This document shows, one piece after another, positions 63,409-64,000 of a stretch of 64,000 nt of DNA; the stretch's first letter is position 1; each line of letters starts with the position of its first letter. The stretch is from positions 3,586,501 through 3,650,500 of the forward strand of contig NZ_CP088296.1 of NCBI RefSeq assembly GCF_024666595.1. Direction: 5' to 3'. The translations under genes and the position numbers were made by a program. The notes beneath the pieces are model-generated. The model had not been told where the DNA came from and ran no database searches. It saw only the letters and a list, made by a program, of their open reading frames with translations. The DNA is from Sphingomonas sp. J315. Lineage in GTDB: Bacteria > Pseudomonadota > Alphaproteobacteria > Sphingomonadales > Sphingomonadaceae.

Positions 63409-64000
63409 GCGTCACGTCGCTCTTGCAGCGCAAGCCGCGCGCCGTGACCGTAGCAGAGGCCCAGCGCACCGCGATCATCGACATCGGGTCGAACTCGATC
63501 CGCCTGGTCGTCTATGATGGGTCGGCGCGACTGCCCGCGACCCTGTTCAACGAGAAGGTGATGGCAGGACTGGGTCGCTCGCTGGCACAGACCGGGGCGA
63601 TCGACGACGATGCCTTGGTACTGGCGACGACAGCGCTGGCGCGCTTCTCAAGCCTGGCGCGCGAGATGGAGGTGGATTTGCTGCGTACCGTGGCGACGGC
63701 GGCGGTGCGCGATGCGAGCAATGGCGAGCGGTTGCTGGAGATTGCCAGGGCATTGGGCCTGAAGGTCGAGTTGCTGTCGGGCGAGGCCGAGGCGCTGGCG
63801 GCGGGCTATGGCGTGCTTTCCGGGATTCCGGAGGCGGACGGGATCGTCGGCGATCTGGGCGGTGGATCGCTGGAGCTGGTTCGGGTCGTCGCGGGGACAG
63901 TGACCGATCGCGTGTCTTTCCCGCTCGGCGTGTTGCGGCTGGAGGCAATCCGGTCGCAGGGCAAGGGGACGCTCGACAAGACCGTCGCCAAGCTGCTCGA
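63405..64000 (+). CDS. ppx: Exopolyphosphatase/guanosine pentaphosphatase (Ppx/GppA), N-terminal part
   Basis: Hydrolyses polyphosphate or pppGpp. GTG start inside the ppk stop (GTGA). About 198 residues are visible before the window edge. The actin-like nucleotide fold is clear: IIDIGSNSIRLVVYDG near 27, AGLGRSLAQTGAIDDDALV, VATAAVRDASNGERLLEIAR and IVGDLGGGSLELVRVVAG, the phosphate-2 loop. Confidence 0.95.
   Translation, partial: MSVTSLLQRKPRAVTVAEAQRTAIIDIGSNSIRLVVYDGSARLPATLFNEKVMAGLGRSLAQTGAIDDDALVLATTALARFSSLAREMEVDLLRTVATAAVRDASNGERLLEIARALGLKVELLSGEAEALAAGYGVLSGIPEADGIVGDLGGGSLELVRVVAGTVTDRVSFPLGVLRLEAIRSQGKGTLDKTVAKLL

Overview
The window is a gene-dense, GC-rich stretch of an alphaproteobacterial chromosome, most likely from a sphingomonad (Sphingomonas or a close relative). 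This rests on protein families and gene order: an lapA-pyrF pair, dnaG-rpoD, purN-purM followed by a DUF2066-like secreted protein, hdaA, ppk and ppx, a Caulobacter-type HdaA, and HutF-dependent histidine degradation. It also rests on short GC-rich palindromes between genes. The assignment is inference; no 16S rRNA gene is present. No gap between genes exceeds about 300 bases.

Layout. 1-2963: 5' part of argJ, a small secreted protein, and leuA behind a short leucine-rich leader peptide with an inverted repeat that looks like a transcription attenuator. 3086-7058: single genes (membrane protein, BLUF photoreceptor, YceI, medium-chain reductase, hotdog thioesterase, isoprenylcysteine-methyltransferase-like membrane enzyme). 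7068-12983: a tightly overlapped six-gene minus-strand operon, DUF4129 - DUF4350 - MoxR ATPase - DUF58 - SpoIIM-like - RDD. 13121-16870: two translationally coupled amidohydrolases, of which the second lacks the HxH metal motif, then a frameshifted TetR regulator and a small lipoprotein.

16955-31499 is a type II secretion (T2SS) locus in several divergent blocks. A plus-strand trio comes first (short GspL-like, GspM subtype-b-like, XpsN-like), then a secreted protein of unknown function. Next are gspG-H-I-C-D (minus), gspL-M-E-F (plus), gspN (minus), a periplasmic binding protein, and gspJ-K (plus). L-, M- and N-type platform functions therefore each appear twice. 31547-31996 is a MerC-like membrane protein behind a possible Zur-type operator. 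31991-40850 is the histidine utilisation cluster: hutI-hutH-hutG-hutU (minus) diverging from hutF-hutC-DUF6356-FAD oxidoreductase (plus) around a 14-bp perfect palindrome that is a good HutC operator candidate.

41560-64000 is mainly housekeeping: tRNA-Pro(CGG), ferredoxin-NADP reductase, a glycoside hydrolase family 2 lipoprotein, rpoD, dnaG, trpF, a secreted M17 aminopeptidase, pyrF, lapA, a patatin-like protein, purN, purM, hdaA, ppk and the start of ppx.

Five genes (TetR, gspH, gspL, the FAD oxidoreductase and trpF) are interrupted by single-base shifts, three of them in six-base G/C runs. Biosynthetic and structural genes are among them, so base-calling error is the most economical explanation, but this should be settled before any of them is called a pseudogene.
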